NCBI GenBank assembly: GCA_022749755.1
Contig: CM040448.1
Coordinates: forward strand, 11,468,481-11,532,480
Source of the DNA: Azadirachta indica
Lineage: Eukaryota > Streptophyta > Magnoliopsida > Sapindales > Meliaceae
DNA: 64,000 bases
Direction: 5' to 3'
Position 1 is the stretch's first letter; each line of letters starts with the position of its first letter. The notes beneath the pieces were generated by a model. The model did not search any database. It was given only the letters and a program-made list of their open reading frames with translations, and was not told the origin of the DNA. Made by a program: the position numbers and the translations under genes. Shown here piece by piece: positions 60,933 to 64,000 of the stretch.

Positions 60933-62758
60933 GGAGAAAGTTCTCCTGGAAGACTCATTCAGTACATATTTTTCATTATTATTTTTCATGTAGATATTCT
61001 TTCCAGCTTTTTTATTTCAGGTTGGTAACAACCAATTCAATTATGCTAACCTCCACATCTCAAAAGGATGGGAATCAAATTCTTAATTGATCTTCAGACT
61101 TAAATTAAGAATTCTTGTAGAAATAACAATATGATGATTCTCTCAAAAGACAATCATCCGTTAATAGCTCAATAACAATCCATCAAGAAAATGAAGAAAC
61201 TAAAGTGGGTTCCTACTTTCCTGTTGAGAGAAAGCTGCTTCCTAATTAGACATTGACATTACAACATAAGCAACAAGAATCACAATAACACGAAAGCCAG
61301 CCAACTTTTGGACACCAAAATAAATCAATAAAGAATTCTGAATCTAAAGAACATTAAAGAACAATGAGACTGGAAATACAATATCATACAAATACTTTAT
61401 CAACTCACAGTCAGAAGAAAATTCAAATCGTACAGTGTTTGAGAACTGATGGAATAAACAATAAAAAAGCTTCATTAACTCATTAAAATAAAAAAATAAT
61501 AATAAATAAAACCAAGAGAATTAGATATATGAAATTTTACAAAGAGCAATATATGCATTAATGATCAAACCACCATTAACATTAGACGTTATGAATCTCA
61601 CCACTTAGCAGTCAAAATATATCAAAAAAACTCTAGTAGGATAAGAAATTAGAAGAAATCTAAAAATGAAAAATTACAAGTTCACAAAACAAAAAGGAGT
61701 TCGAGTATTTGAGTTGAGAAAGAAACTGAACTCACATTATAAAATAAAATAAAGGACGTTTGATATTGGATACAGCAGATGTTCGTTGCGCTATTACTGG
61801 TAATTCAACGAATGAACGAATCAATATGTTTGGTTTTCGAATTTCAACTACTTCTTCTAACGGATTCGTATACTCTAAAACGCATATTCTCTCCCATGGC
61901 CCACTTCCAGACAAAAGGTTACACCAAGTGGACCCCACCAAAATATTTTATATACGCCACCTGGCTTGATGTCTGTGACTGCTCAACTTAGTAAATTTTT
62001 TTAAGAGAAATAGTCTTATAATTTTCTCGTATCGCATTTATTACACTAATTAATCTTAATAATTTTAAAAATACTTTTTAAAATTTCAATTTATTAAAAA
62101 TAATAATATAATAATACATATTTTATAATAATCGATAATTAAATATTTTTAATATATTATAACTAAAATAGAAAATTATATATTTTATAATATATAAACA
62201 ATTCAACATTAATTACATATTAAAAATTAATTAATAGTAATAACTAAATAAATAATTATATCTTTTTAATTATTAAAAATTTTAATAATAAAAATATATA
62301 TATATATATAATGTAATCCAATCGAATCATGCCCTACACAAAATGGGAATTATATATAATTTGTTAATAAACTTTATATAAAATCCACATTTAATTCGAG
62401 TCAACAAACAGGAGTCTGGGACTAAGATGATTCGAGAGTATGATAAGACAATGCCAATTTCAGGCTCTCAAGTCTATGCTAAATAATGCAATTCTGAAAA
62501 AACCAACAAACAGAAAGTGTATGATATTACTATTGAACTTAATAAATACATAACTACAACATTCTATCAATTTAGGTACAATAGTTCTAACTGCAAACAC
62601 AACTTGTCCCACCTTTTACCCCAAAATTAGGATTAACTATAATCCTCTCCAAGTCAATCTCTTTTAACTTCTCTATTTGATTCAATCTCTCAACTTCTGT
62701 ATTTGTTTCACTGTAATATTCGAGGTAAAAAACCGATCCTTGCATATAAAGATACACA
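60933..62758. other. Convergent spacer with no gene seen
   Basis: Lies between the ends of a plus-strand and a minus-strand gene. The left 150 bases and right 200 bases are likely 3' untranslated regions. The middle (about 61980-62320) is extremely AT-rich. Short open frames near 61730-61990 overlap on both strands and lack any protein-like signature. Confidence 0.5.
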
Positions 62759-64000
62759 TTAAATGTCAAGCTGATCCAGGTTTATCAGGTTTGCAGAATT
62801 CTGGATGAGTTCCTTCCGGGTGTCCACCTAAACAAAACAAGCACCAGTAAGAACCATATGTGCAAACCTCTCTTTAGAGCTATGTACATTAGCTAGAATG
62901 TTCTACATGAGACAGTAAAATATCTTTTCACTTCCAAAACTTTTGACTGTGACTTTTTCCATTGAAAAGGTGCAAAAGTCATCCGCTTACCCGGGCACCC
63001 ATGAGGGAGGAGAAAACTACATTTGCTTCTGCTGCATCCTCAATCACTAATTGCTTGATCAATCTTTGCTCTGGGTCCAATGTTGTTTCCCACAGTTGTA
63101 CAGGCATCATCTCTCCCAAGCCTGCATTGTAAGCATGAACATAATGGTAAATAGACCAACAAAGAAATTTCATATTGAAAACGTGAGATTGGGCAGCAGT
63201 CAGCCTATAAGCTTGCTTTTAACCATTCATTATTCAAAGACATTTTCTTTAACAGTATGGACAAATATTGCAGAGGGCTACTAATAGACCCTTGATTTCA
63301 AGATGCACCAAGGCTCAGTTTGATGTCATTTTATTACCAGAATAAAATGCATCAAAACGCAGATAAGTGAATAGCAACATCTTTTGTGATTAAAAATAGA
63401 ATGTCATGAACATCTGAATAGTTCTCATGCCACAGCTAGTTATTTCAGAAAAACAAGTAGCATATGACAATTGTGTTTTCTTAAAGATGCTAGGACTAAA
63501 TGAGATGAAGAAAGGTTGAAAGTCCTTTGTCTTGGAACAGACTTATTCTTGCTTTCATTTGGGTTTATGGCCACTACAAACAGGACTTATTATTAATTTT
63601 GAGTGGAATTTTCAATGATTTTATAGAATTGTTGGCATAAAGATTATAATTTTCCATCTATATTTCTTCTGAATTTTCTCATCTTTCTATCTAAATTTTC
63701 CCATGTTCCCTTTTCTTTTTTGGTTTTGCACCGCTTTAAAATGAGTTGTCTCCTCATTTAATCAAATATAACCGGTTTACCATGAACAATTACCGAGTTG
63801 CAGGGGAATGAAAGATCACTAATACTAAAAATATGCTACTGCATGCCTTCCAAATGTATATTATCATAAATGGTAAGCTTACAAGGAATTACAAGTTTTG
63901 TCTTCTTTATCATACCTTTGAACCTCTGAATGTTGTATGAAGCATTTGAAGGGAAGGAGCTCTGCAGCTTCTTTAGTTCTGCATCATCATAGCAGTAGTG
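62759..64000 (-). CDS. GYRB: DNA gyrase subunit B, C-terminal part (organellar), partial
   Basis: The 3' end of a minus-strand gene that continues beyond the window. Exons seen: 64000 (cut)-63916, 63121-62991 and 62827-62759, with matching phases. They encode the very conserved GyrB C-terminus: [67 protein letters not shown] and [11 protein letters not shown], ending LDQLDI. GyrB is the ATPase and Toprim subunit of type II topoisomerase gyrase. In plants it acts with GyrA in plastids and mitochondria to supercoil organelle DNA. The segment present covers the end of the Toprim domain and the C-terminal tail. It has no defect. The N-terminal ATPase and transit peptide are outside the window. 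Plants may have several GYRB genes; which one this is cannot be told. Confidence 0.94.

Noticed and set aside
61732..61991. Three overlapping small open frames on both strands
   Set aside because: No homology recognised, no splice or promoter context, and mutual overlap on opposite strands.
1..64000. CRISPR arrays, operons, riboswitches or phage-like modules
   Set aside because: The window is plant nuclear DNA with spliced genes; no regularly spaced repeats or bacterial-type gene clusters were found.

Overview
This is a nuclear plant window. It carries spliced genes with GT/AG introns, a Shaker-type potassium channel with ankyrin repeats, a plastid-type PRPP synthetase, pyrroline-5-carboxylate reductase, the plant-only DUF247 family, an organellar DNA gyrase B, very AT-rich introns and spacers, and Ty1/copia retrotransposons. 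The proteins look like a eudicot, probably a woody rosid (a Citrus-like genome would fit), but the species cannot be fixed from the sequence. All products come from reading translated exons; exon borders were placed by hand from splice signals and reading phase.

Layout. 1-2.0 kb: AT-rich, no gene. 2.0-9.4 kb: a DUF247 gene (minus strand) destroyed by two LTR-retrotransposon insertions four bases apart, a whole Copia element (3342-8160, target duplication AAGTT) and a solo LTR (8175-9053, target duplication GTTTC). 12.1-14.4 kb: a PHD-finger gene of the MS1/MMD1 family with two single-base frameshifts. 16.0-24.6 kb: a complete 13-exon SKOR/GORK-type outward K+ channel (824 aa). 27.7-29.8 kb: two adjacent long-inverted-repeat elements of one family. 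30.0-34.3 kb: ribose-phosphate pyrophosphokinase (9 exons, 394 aa) with a decayed LTR element in intron 2. 35.6-38.8 kb: P5C reductase (7 exons, 275 aa). 39.7-41.1 kb: an intact single-exon DUF247 gene. 41.4-46.8 kb: an old tandem duplication invaded by a fold-back MITE and a second, heavily decayed Copia element (41822-46531, target duplication TTCTT). 47.5-48.7 kb: a single-exon membrane-anchored methyltransferase-like gene. 50.1-53.4 kb: a three-exon small membrane protein of unknown function. 55.4-60.9 kb: a GH31 glycosidase of the sulfoquinovosidase (YihQ-like) clade (8 exons, 863 aa). 62.8-64.0 kb: the 3' end of organellar gyrase B, running off the window.

The genes are ordinary independent plant transcription units; I see no operon-like or cluster logic among them. 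The notable content is genome dynamics: two DUF247 paralogues, one dead and one intact; a PHD gene that may be newly broken; retroelement decay dominated by changes at Gln, Arg and Trp codons; and a sulfoquinovosidase-like enzyme with a substitution at a proposed sulfonate-binding position. I found no convincing undescribed multi-gene system.
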